Below, piece by piece: positions 1-6,249 of a DNA stretch of 64,000 bases (position 1 is the stretch's first letter; the number at the start of each line of letters is the position of its first letter). Origin of the DNA: Christiangramia flava JLT2011 (GTDB taxonomy: Bacteria > Bacteroidota > Bacteroidia > Flavobacteriales > Flavobacteriaceae); assembly GCF_001951155.1 (NCBI RefSeq), contig NZ_CP016359.1:885001-949000 (forward strand). The letters run 5' to 3'. Position numbers and translations under genes: made by a program. Under the pieces are notes generated by a model. It made no database searches, had not been told where the DNA came from, and worked only from the letters and a program-made list of their open reading frames with translations.

Positions 1-817
1 ACTTCCCTACTTTTTTAAATGGCACAGAGATATTCCCAAACATATCTTTCTCGGGCTCTCCCTTGAACATCCCACTCCTTATATATCGCTTTACCAACCG
101 GTCTTCCAGCGAGTGATAAGAGATCAGGCTCAGCCTGCCGCCCGGTTTCAGGATCTCTTCTGTTTGAAGCAAAAACTCCTTCAATACCTCAATTTCCTGG
201 TTTACCTCAATTCGAATCGCCTGGTAGATCTGCGCCAGAATTTTGTTTTCCCTTCCTTTAAACAGCAGAGGCTTCAAAATCTCATTCAGCTTATCACTAT
301 TTTCGATAGGCGAATCTTTTCGCTCGTGGACAATAGTTCGAGCCAGTTTGGGCGCATTCTTCAGTTCCCCGTATTCATAAAAGAGGTCTCGAAGCTGTGT
401 TTCATCATACTCATTAATGACTTCATACGCACTTAATTTGCTGGTTTGATCCATCCTCATGTCCAGCTTGGCGTCAAAACGGGTTGAAAAACCTCTTTCC
501 GCTTCGTTGAACTGATGCGAAGAAACCCCAAAATCACCAAGGATCCCATCCACCTGCTTCACCCCATAAAATCGCAGAAAGCGCTTCAGAAACCTGAAGT
601 TTTCATTGATCAGCGTAAAGCGAGAATCTTTAATCGTATTTTCAAGAGCGTCTTTATCCTGGTCAAAAGCGAAAAGTTTTCCTTTTTCTCCCAGTCGGCT
701 TAATATCTCCCTGGAATGCCCACCGCCACCAAAAGTGACATCCACGTAAACTCCTCCAGGCTGAATATTAAGACCATCTACCGATTCTTTTAACAGAACA
801 GGATTATGATATTCCAT
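1..817 (-). CDS. rsmH: 16S rRNA (cytosine-1402-N4)-methyltransferase RsmH, 3' end cut by window
   Basis: RsmH (MraW) uses S-adenosylmethionine to N4-methylate C1402 in the decoding site of 16S rRNA. Translation from ATG at 817 gives MEYHNPVLLKESVDGL, then the SAM-binding loop DVTFGGGGHSREIL. Near the window edge it reads RSGMFKGEPEKDMFGN, a typical RsmH C-terminal stretch. About 272 residues are present, and the family is near 300, so only a short tail is missing. The start overlaps the mraZ stop by 14 bases, as is usual in the division and cell-wall cluster, so the two genes are probably cotranscribed and coupled. Identification is firm; only the end is unseen. Confidence 0.95.
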   Translation of the reverse strand, partial: MEYHNPVLLKESVDGLNIQPGGVYVDVTFGGGGHSREILSRLGEKGKLFAFDQDKDALENTIKDSRFTLINENFRFLKRFLRFYGVKQVDGILGDFGVSSHQFNEAERGFSTRFDAKLDMRMDQTSKLSAYEVINEYDETQLRDLFYEYGELKNAPKLARTIVHERKDSPIENSDKLNEILKPLLFKGRENKILAQIYQAIRIEVNQEIEVLKEFLLQTEEILKPGGRLSLISYHSLEDRLVKRYIRSGMFKGEPEKDMFGNISVPFKKVGK

Positions 818-1271
818 CGAAATCGTCGTTGCCCATGACCTCTTCCGCTAATTCAGCAAAATCATCGGAAGCCGCGTCAATGGCGTTTTCATATTTGTCT
901 TTATCCCAGATCTCCACAATATTGATTGCAGAAGAAAGAACGATCTCTTTCTCGATGCCCGCAAAAGCGGTGAGATCTTTTGGGATGAGGAGCCGGCCGT
1001 TAGTATCTACCTCCACGGTCTTTACTCCCGCAGTAAATCTCCTGATGAAGTCATTGTTCTTTTTCTTAAAACGATTTAGACCGTTCATTTTCATCATCAG
1101 CTTATCCCACTGACTCATCGGGTACAACTCCAAACATGGCTGAAATACAGAACGCTTCATCACGAAACCTTCCTGCAACATTGGAGCAAGCTGCTTTTTT
1201 AATGCAGCAGGAACCATAAGACGGCCCTTCGCATCAACTTTGCATTCGTATGTTCCAATGAGATTTACCAC
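804..1271 (-). CDS. mraZ: Transcriptional regulator MraZ
   Basis: MraZ is a DNA-binding protein with two SpoVT/AbrB-like domains that forms a ring and represses the division cluster, including itself. The 155-residue product has the two expected repeats: GTYECKVDAKGRLMVP near residues 6-21 and EVDTNGRLLIP near 87-97. The apparent start is GTG at 1271, since no ATG lies nearby in frame and MVNLIGTYECK matches the usual family N-terminus. That GTG is itself part of a GTGGTAA box identical to three boxes upstream. The gene heads the cluster, with rsmH overlapping its 3' end. It is probably autoregulated. Confidence 0.96.
   Translation of the reverse strand: MVNLIGTYECKVDAKGRLMVPAALKKQLAPMLQEGFVMKRSVFQPCLELYPMSQWDKLMMKMNGLNRFKKKNNDFIRRFTAGVKTVEVDTNGRLLIPKDLTAFAGIEKEIVLSSAINIVEIWDKDKYENAIDAASDDFAELAEEVMGNDDFDGIS
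1265..1271 (-). promoter_or_regulatory. Possible fourth MraZ box on the mraZ start codon
   Basis: GTGGTAA on the minus strand, identical to the three tandem boxes at 1307-1333 and 42 bases (about four helical turns) from the nearest. It includes the GTG start codon. A role in repression is inferred. Confidence 0.45.
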
Positions 1272-1289
1272 TAAAATTCTTTATAGAGC

Positions 1290-1297
1290 CAAATATA
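1290..1297 (-). promoter_or_regulatory. -7 element of the mraZ promoter
   Basis: TATATTTG on the minus strand matches the Bacteroidetes -7 consensus TAnnTTTG. Transcription would start near 1283, about 12 bases before the GTG start. The position expected for the -33 element falls inside the GTGGTAA repeats, which fits repression by occlusion. Confidence 0.6.
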
Positions 1298-1306
1298 TTG
1301 AAAATA

Positions 1307-1333
1307 TTACCACAATTTACCACTTTTTACCAC
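1307..1333 (-). promoter_or_regulatory. Tandem MraZ operator, three GTGGTAA boxes
   Basis: Three identical GTGGTAA heptamers on the minus strand (1327-1333, 1317-1323, 1307-1313), spaced exactly 10 bp and directly upstream of mraZ. MraZ is known to bind short direct repeats at about 10-bp spacing before its own gene. The core sequence differs between phyla, so the assignment rests on position, spacing and perfect repetition. Confidence 0.8.
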
Positions 1334-1416
1334 AATGTTGATAAGTTTTGCGTTTGTATGTTGCTGAAAACCTTTTAAATAGCCCTATTTCCTTATTATT
1401 CAGCGAATTGAAAAAG

Positions 1417-1434
1417 AGTGGAGAAAAGTGGAGA
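1417..1434 (+). repeat. Second 10-bp-spaced GTGG repeat pair, opposite orientation
   Basis: AGTGGAGA occurs at 1417-1424 and 1427-1434 on the plus strand. It has the same 10-bp period and GTGG core as the mraZ operator but points toward the hydrolase gene at 1563. Its function is unknown; it could be a divergent MraZ site. Confidence 0.4.
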
Positions 1435-1529
1435 ACACCGATTGAAATGAGCGCTCGGGATCAAAATTCCCACTCCGCACAAATCTCTTTGCAGTTGGTC
1501 AAAAATGATTATACTTGTATCGAAATCGC

Positions 1530-1537
1530 TATATTTG
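1530..1537 (+). promoter_or_regulatory. Possible -7 element for the hydrolase/engB operon
   Basis: TATATTTG fits TAnnTTTG and lies 26 bases before the ATG at 1563. No convincing -33 TTTG sits at the right distance, so this is a moderate call. Confidence 0.45.
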
Positions 1538-1562
1538 CGATTGCTAACCGCAAAGGCATTCA

Positions 1563-2327
1563 ATGAAAGATCACTTAAAGCAAGAGGGAAAATTCACTTA
1601 TCTTGAGAAAGGCGAAGGAACTCCGATTGTAATTTTACACGGACTCATGGGTGGGCTTAGCAATTTTGATGGTGTGGTAGATTACTTCCCAAATAACGGC
1701 TACAAGGTCGTGATCCCTGAGCTTCCCCTTTATTCCATGTCCCTGCTCAAAACCAGTGTGGGCACTTTTGCAAAATACCTCAAAGAATTTCTCGATTTTA
1801 AGGGATATCATAACGCCATTTTACTGGGAAATTCACTGGGCGGGCATATTGCGCTACTGGCTACCAAAATGTATCCTGAAGCGGTCAAAGCCCTTGTAAT
1901 TACTGGTTCTTCTGGCCTTTATGAGAATGCGATGGGAGAAAGTTACCCACGACGCGGAGATTACGAATTCATCAAGAAAAAGGCTCAGGCCGTATTTTAC
2001 GATCCTGAAGTAGCTACCAAGGAGATTGTGGACGATGTTTATGAGACTGTTAGCGACCGAAACAAACTGGTTAAAACGCTGGCCATCGCAAAGAGTGCCA
2101 TTCGTCACAATATGGCCAAAGACCTGCCAAAAATGCAAACTCCTACCTGTATTATTTGGGGCAGAAATGATACGGTGACCCCTCCAGAAGTGGCAGAAGA
2201 TTTTCATAGACTGTTGCCTGATTCCGATCTTATCTGGATCGATAAATGTGGCCACGCAGCCATGATGGAACACCCAGACGAATTCAACGAAGTGCTGCAT
2301 TCCTGGATGAAACAAAAGCAGCTGTAA
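1563..2327 (+). CDS. Alpha/beta-fold hydrolase
   Basis: A 254-residue hydrolase. The oxyanion-hole motif HGLMGG is at residues 26-31, the nucleophile elbow GNSLGG at 89-94 (Ser91), the acid is probably Asp203 in GRNDTV, and the base is His231 in CGHAAMMEHP. The catalytic triad is therefore intact. There is no signal peptide, so it is probably cytosolic. engB follows after 11 bases, so the two are likely one transcript. Proteins of this kind can be esterases, lipases or C-C hydrolases, and nothing in the sequence or neighbours fixes the substrate. Confidence 0.85.
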   Translation: MKDHLKQEGKFTYLEKGEGTPIVILHGLMGGLSNFDGVVDYFPNNGYKVVIPELPLYSMSLLKTSVGTFAKYLKEFLDFKGYHNAILLGNSLGGHIALLATKMYPEAVKALVITGSSGLYENAMGESYPRRGDYEFIKKKAQAVFYDPEVATKEIVDDVYETVSDRNKLVKTLAIAKSAIRHNMAKDLPKMQTPTCIIWGRNDTVTPPEVAEDFHRLLPDSDLIWIDKCGHAAMMEHPDEFNEVLHSWMKQKQL

Positions 2328-2338
2328 ACCATACTGAT

Positions 2339-2947
2339 ATGAAGATCAAATCGGCGGAATTTGTGGTAAGCAACTCCAAGGTAGAGCAATGCCCGAACAG
2401 CGCCCTTCCCGAGTATGCCTTCATCGGAAGAAGTAACGTGGGAAAATCGTCGCTTATCAATATGCTTACCGACAGGAAATCGCTGGCAAAAACATCAGCC
2501 AAACCCGGAAAAACGCAATTGATCAACCATTTCCTTATCAACAAGAACTGGCACCTGGTGGATTTGCCCGGCTACGGATATGCCCAGGTTTCTAAATCTA
2601 CCAAAAAGGTCTTTCAGAAGTTTATTACCGCATATTTCGAAAAACGCACACAAATGGTCTGCGCCTTTGTGCTGATCGATTCCAGGCATGCTCCCCAGAA
2701 GATCGATATGGAATTTATGCAGTGGCTGGGAGAACACAACGTTCCGTTTTGCATCATTTTCACGAAGGCCGACAAACTGAAACCAAAGGTTTTAGAGAAG
2801 AACATTCATAACTACCAGGCTGAAATGCTGGAAATCTGGACGCAAATGCCAGAATTTTTCATCACCTCAGCAAGCACTGGAACAGGTAAAGACGAAGTCC
2901 TGGACTACATTGAGGCGATCAACCAGCAACTACGGGAAAACGCTTAA
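2339..2947 (+). CDS. engB: Ribosome biogenesis GTP-binding protein YihA/YsxC/EngB
   Basis: EngB is a TrmE-Era-EngA-Septin family GTPase needed for 50S subunit assembly and, in some bacteria, for normal septation. The 202-residue product shows G1 GRSNVGKSS (30-38), G3 DLPGYGYA (75-82), G4 TKAD (142-145) and G5 SAS (177-179). ATG 2339 was chosen because MKIKSAEFV is the usual family N-terminus; the same frame stays open upstream, but there it overlaps the hydrolase. The stop overlaps the convergent gene at 2944 by four bases. Confidence 0.96.
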   Translation: MKIKSAEFVVSNSKVEQCPNSALPEYAFIGRSNVGKSSLINMLTDRKSLAKTSAKPGKTQLINHFLINKNWHLVDLPGYGYAQVSKSTKKVFQKFITAYFEKRTQMVCAFVLIDSRHAPQKIDMEFMQWLGEHNVPFCIIFTKADKLKPKVLEKNIHNYQAEMLEIWTQMPEFFITSASTGTGKDEVLDYIEAINQQLRENA

Positions 2948-3303
2948 ATTCGCTCGTTTAGAACCCGGATCAATTCCTCAACATTTTCAAAACTCCACAG
3001 CTCGACTGCTGAAACCAGCAATTCCAGACCTTTAGGCTGCGCCATCAGGATCACCGGAAATTCAAACTGATACCCAAACTTGGAGGCATAGCTCTTCTGA
3101 AATTCATCCCGGTGTAAAAATTCTGTTTCCAGGGAAAGGTTTTCCCGAAATTCTTTCCACCGCCTTTTTTCTGAAACCGGCCCGTGCGTTAACTGGCACA
3201 AAGGGCATTCGTAAGTAGCGGGGCTCATGATCTTATGCAACGAATCCAGAAAAGCATTCGCCTTTCCAGATGTTGCATTATACACAAAAATGATCTTTTC
3301 CAA
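2944..3303 (-). CDS. Conserved small protein of unknown function downstream of gldC
   Basis: A 119-residue soluble protein that I do not recognise. It starts MEKIIFVYNATSGKAN and contains CPLC (about residues 34-37), a CxxC pair that could be redox-active or bind metal. The start is TTG at 3303, the first codon after the in-frame TAA of gldC (3304-3306); no ATG is available, and GTG at codon 7 is the only close alternative. It is probably cotranscribed and translationally coupled with gldB-gldC. It is not an obvious thioredoxin or DCC-family protein. The 3' end overlaps engB by four bases in convergent orientation. Confidence 0.75.
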   Translation of the reverse strand: MEKIIFVYNATSGKANAFLDSLHKIMSPATYECPLCQLTHGPVSEKRRWKEFRENLSLETEFLHRDEFQKSYASKFGYQFEFPVILMAQPKGLELLVSAVELWSFENVEELIRVLNERI

Positions 3304-3639
3304 TTACTGTTTCTTGATCTCGGTTTTTTCCGCGAAATAATCGCAGAAATCCTTCATCGTATCACGCATTTTATCGTCCTGGGTGGCACGATAATATGTA
3401 TCACTCATAGACACCAGCGTTTGATGGAAAAACTTCTTCATTTCATCCATCGGCATGTCTTTGGTCCAAAGATCAATGCGCAGGGTTTCCTGCTGTTTAC
3501 TATCCCAAACCGAAAGCATTACCGCCTTGGTCTCCTCTTTATAAACGTTTCCATCTTCCGCGCTCCAGGTCATTTCCTCCGGAATGTGATTCTCGTCGGT
3601 TACCACCTCTATGTTAATTTCAGATTTCTTGTAAGCCAT
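3304..3639 (-). CDS. gldC: Gliding motility protein GldC
   Basis: GldC is a small soluble protein of Bacteroidetes linked to gliding motility. In Flavobacterium johnsoniae it is encoded with GldB, and its loss reduces rather than abolishes gliding. The 111-residue product starts MAYKKSEINIEV and contains WSAEDG and the charged C-terminal region FCDYFAEKTE typical of the family. Its start overlaps the gldB stop as TAATG, a sign of translational coupling. No signal peptide or membrane segment is visible. The stop TAA is followed directly, in the same frame, by the next gene. Confidence 0.92.
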   Translation of the reverse strand: MAYKKSEINIEVVTDENHIPEEMTWSAEDGNVYKEETKAVMLSVWDSKQQETLRIDLWTKDMPMDEMKKFFHQTLVSMSDTYYRATQDDKMRDTMKDFCDYFAEKTEIKKQ

Positions 3640-4598
3640 TATTTTTTCGGTTTGTATTTCGCGTCATTAAAAATTTCTTCGGAAGGCGTCTTCAGCATTC
3701 GTTTCACGGAAACCTCGTTGTGCTCCATATAAGACCTGATGATCTGCCAACCTATATATTGCCCTAACCGGGCCGGTGATTCATTGTCCAGTTGAAGGTA
3801 AAATTTTGAAAATGGCGCCGGGTACAGAAACCGGGAATACAATTCAGAATCGGTATCGTACAACAGCTCATTTTCGATAAAATAACGCCAGATCTGGTCT
3901 TCATTGGCAGCTGCCCAATCCAGTTCTTCCGCGGTATACCCCATTTTTTCCGCATCGCTTTCCGCCGGAATAAAAAGCTGTTTCAGGTAGAGCAATTTTC
4001 CGTAGTACAACATATGCGAGAGAAAAGTGCGGGAATCGGCACGTGGCACCAATGTTTCCGCGATCTCATTGGCCGCATCGGGCAGGATCTGCGCTTTTCT
4101 AAAATTCTTTTTCAGGTAATCCTGTATCCCGATATAAAACTGGTGATCCTCACCCAGGTAGGTGTCCAGCGCAATGAACAGGTAGTCGCCGGTATACAGG
4201 GCCTTATTTTTATAATCCACTTCAGAAGTGATGGTAATCACCTCCGGCACCTGGAACTGCGGAAAATAATATTTCACATGCTGAAAGAGCGCGTGCAACT
4301 TATCTTCCTCCAGACTGAAATCAGGAAAAGCCTTGGCCACTTCAGTATTCAATTCCAGCTGAATGGTATCCTGAAGTTTGGCAAGCCAGACACTATCCGG
4401 ATACTGCTCTGGAAAAAGAAAAGGATATTTGTTTTTCAACTTCGGAAGATCTTGCGGAGTAGCGGCAGCAAATTCCTGGTCAAATCGACTAATTTCGAGA
4501 TCAACTGGAACTTTTTCGATCTGTTTTTCGGTTTCTGACTGCCGGTCACAGGCCAATAACAGAAGAATTACTAAAAAAACACTGATTTTTTTGAGCAT
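3639..4598 (-). CDS. gldB: Gliding motility lipoprotein GldB
   Basis: GldB is a membrane-anchored lipoprotein essential for gliding in Flavobacterium johnsoniae; homologues also occur in non-gliding relatives. The 319-residue product begins with a lysine-rich, hydrophobic signal ending in LLLLAC, so Cys17 is the probable lipidated residue, followed by DRQ. The body has no other membrane segment. It heads the gldB-gldC-unknown operon, and its promoter lies in the spacer shared with nadE. The next gene overlaps by one base (TAATG). Confidence 0.93.
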   Translation of the reverse strand: MLKKISVFLVILLLLACDRQSETEKQIEKVPVDLEISRFDQEFAAATPQDLPKLKNKYPFLFPEQYPDSVWLAKLQDTIQLELNTEVAKAFPDFSLEEDKLHALFQHVKYYFPQFQVPEVITITSEVDYKNKALYTGDYLFIALDTYLGEDHQFYIGIQDYLKKNFRKAQILPDAANEIAETLVPRADSRTFLSHMLYYGKLLYLKQLFIPAESDAEKMGYTAEELDWAAANEDQIWRYFIENELLYDTDSELYSRFLYPAPFSKFYLQLDNESPARLGQYIGWQIIRSYMEHNEVSVKRMLKTPSEEIFNDAKYKPKK

Positions 4599-4632
4599 AC
4601 TATCCTATTGTGAAGGCTTTAACGCCAGTACC

Positions 4633-4663
4633 TTTCAAAAATTGGGTTTTAGTATTAGATTTG
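4633..4663 (+). promoter_or_regulatory. nadE promoter
   Basis: TTTC (4633-4636), 19 bases, then TAGATTTG (4656-4663), close to the Bacteroidetes pattern. The start point would be near 4671, giving a leader of about 34 bases. Confidence 0.6.
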
Positions 4664-4668
4664 TGGGG

Positions 4669-4701
4669 CAAAGGTATCATTTACAAACTTAATCACCCAA
4701 A
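4669..4701 (-). promoter_or_regulatory. gldB operon promoter
   Basis: On the minus strand, TTTG (4701-4698), 21 bases, then TACCTTTG (4676-4669), a full match to the Bacteroidetes consensus. It overlaps the region transcribed from the divergent nadE promoter. Confidence 0.65.
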
Positions 4702-4704
4702 ATT

Positions 4705-5496
4705 ATGCAGACCGAAAAAGTGGCCAATCACATCATAGACTGGTTAAAAGATTATGCAACTAATGCCAATATGAACGGATTTGTGGTTGGCGTAAGCGGC
4801 GGGATTGATTCAGCCGTCACTTCTACTTTATGCGCCAAAACCGGAATGAGAGTTTTATGTTTGGAAATGCCAATTCACCAGGACAAAAACCAGATTTCCC
4901 GAGCCCGTAAACATATCGAAGAATTAGAGCATAATTTTGCCAATGTGAGCAGCCTGGAAGTGAATCTCACCAAGGTCTATGAGGTCTTCAAGCAGGTACT
5001 CCCGGAAGAACCAGAATCGGCGAATCTGGACCTGAGCCTTGCTAATTCCCGCGCTCGCCTGCGTATGACAACGCTTTACTATTTTGCAGGCCTTCACAAA
5101 TACCTGGTTGCAGGAACCGGAAACAAAGTCGAAGATTTTGGCGTAGGTTTCTATACCAAATATGGTGATGGCGGCGTGGACCTCAGCCCAATTGCAGACC
5201 TTGTAAAATCTGAAGTATATGCGCTGGGTGATTACCTGAATGTGATCGAGGAGATCATGATAGCCAAACCTACGGATGGTTTATTTGGAGACAGCCGCAC
5301 AGATGAAGACCAGCTTGGCGCCAGTTATGATGAATTGGAGTGGGCGATGGAAGCCTATGAAAATGGCAAAAAAGCCGATCATTTTTCAGGAAGAGAACGC
5401 GAAGTTTTTGAAATTTACCGAAGATTGAATACCGCGAACAGGCACAAAATGGTTCCAATCCCCGTATGTGAGATACCCGTTCACCTGAAGAAATAA
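4705..5496 (+). CDS. nadE: NAD(+) synthase, ammonia-dependent type
   Basis: NadE adenylates nicotinate adenine dinucleotide with ATP and amidates it to NAD+, the last step of NAD synthesis. The 263-residue product has the PP-loop SGGIDSA at 31-37 and the downstream stretches GTGNKVEDFGVGF and KPTDGLFGDSRTDEDQLG typical of the family. It lacks the N-terminal glutaminase domain, so ammonia must be the direct nitrogen donor unless a separate amidase supplies it. It is divergent from gldB, an arrangement also known in other flavobacteria. Confidence 0.96.
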   Translation: MQTEKVANHIIDWLKDYATNANMNGFVVGVSGGIDSAVTSTLCAKTGMRVLCLEMPIHQDKNQISRARKHIEELEHNFANVSSLEVNLTKVYEVFKQVLPEEPESANLDLSLANSRARLRMTTLYYFAGLHKYLVAGTGNKVEDFGVGFYTKYGDGGVDLSPIADLVKSEVYALGDYLNVIEEIMIAKPTDGLFGDSRTDEDQLGASYDELEWAMEAYENGKKADHFSGREREVFEIYRRLNTANRHKMVPIPVCEIPVHLKK

Positions 5497-5610
5497 ACAT
5501 CTTATCGATTAAATTAGCGAGTACTATTTTATAATGGTTCAATGCCTTAATTTAGGTTTAAGAAACAACAAACAAGATCCCCCTGCTTGTTTCCATAATC
5601 TAATTAAATC

Positions 5611-6249
5611 ATGTACCGAGTATTAATCGCAGATCATCATCCCATAATCTACGAAGGAGTTAAATGCGTATTAAGGAACAACCCGGCTTTGCAAGTTACC
5701 TCAAGAGTTGGCAGTGGGACACAGCTATTCAGCCAGTTAGAGAAAGATGCACCAGATGTTCTAATTGTGGAGCTCGATCTTCCGCAAATTAATGGGATCA
5801 ACGCCATTAGACGCATTAAACAGGAATACCCTGAAGTTAAAACATTGATTTTCAGCTCGCATCCCGAGGAAATGTATGCTTTGAGTGCCATTAAAGCTGG
5901 TGCTGCCGGCTACATCTCCAAACATACCGATAGCGAGACGCTGGAAAAAGCCATTTACCAGGTAGCCCGAGGTGGTATTTACCTGAACAGGAAGATCACC
6001 GAAAAACTGAATTCCGGGATTTCCCGAGGTAAGAGTTTGATTACAAAATTCAAAAAGCTTTCTACCAGGGAATCTGAAGTGCTGAACCTGTTATCCTCCG
6101 GAAAAAGGAATAAAGATATCGCAGAAGCTTTAGATATCAATGAAAAGACGGTAAGCACCTATAAAACACGGCTACTGAAAAAATTGAAGGTAGATAACGT
6201 GGCAGACCTGATCACACAGAGCAGGCTCTTACAGCTGAATGTTACGTAA
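5611..6249 (+). CDS. LuxR/NarL-type response regulator with atypical receiver
   Basis: A 212-residue regulator with an N-terminal receiver (about 1-120) and a C-terminal LuxR-type helix-turn-helix (about 148-205; STRESEVLNLLSSG, NKDIAEALDINEKTVSTYK). The receiver is unusual: the acidic pair is Asp8-His9 rather than Asp-Asp, and the position normally holding the phosphorylated Asp is Glu54 in IVELDLPQING. The switch Lys in GYISK is kept. Glu can mimic phospho-Asp, so the protein may be constitutively active or respond to another signal. No kinase is encoded nearby. The stop overlaps the convergent dnaG by eight bases. Confidence 0.88.
   Translation: MYRVLIADHHPIIYEGVKCVLRNNPALQVTSRVGSGTQLFSQLEKDAPDVLIVELDLPQINGINAIRRIKQEYPEVKTLIFSSHPEEMYALSAIKAGAAGYISKHTDSETLEKAIYQVARGGIYLNRKITEKLNSGISRGKSLITKFKKLSTRESEVLNLLSSGKRNKDIAEALDINEKTVSTYKTRLLKKLKVDNVADLITQSRLLQLNVT

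Noticed and set aside
829..1113. Plus-strand open frame inside mraZ
   Set aside because: Antisense shadow of a clearly coding gene; composition reflects the mraZ codons.
1417..1434. Short direct repeats as a CRISPR array
   Set aside because: Repeats are under 10 bases with no spacers of array length and no cas genes in the window.
1348..1566. 72-codon plus-strand open frame before the hydrolase gene
   Set aside because: It covers the mraZ regulatory region and the hydrolase promoter, has no recognisable protein features, and overlaps the next start; treated as non-coding.
4014..4538. Plus-strand 174-codon frame opposite gldB
   Set aside because: Antisense to a recognised lipoprotein gene; no coherent domains or start signals.
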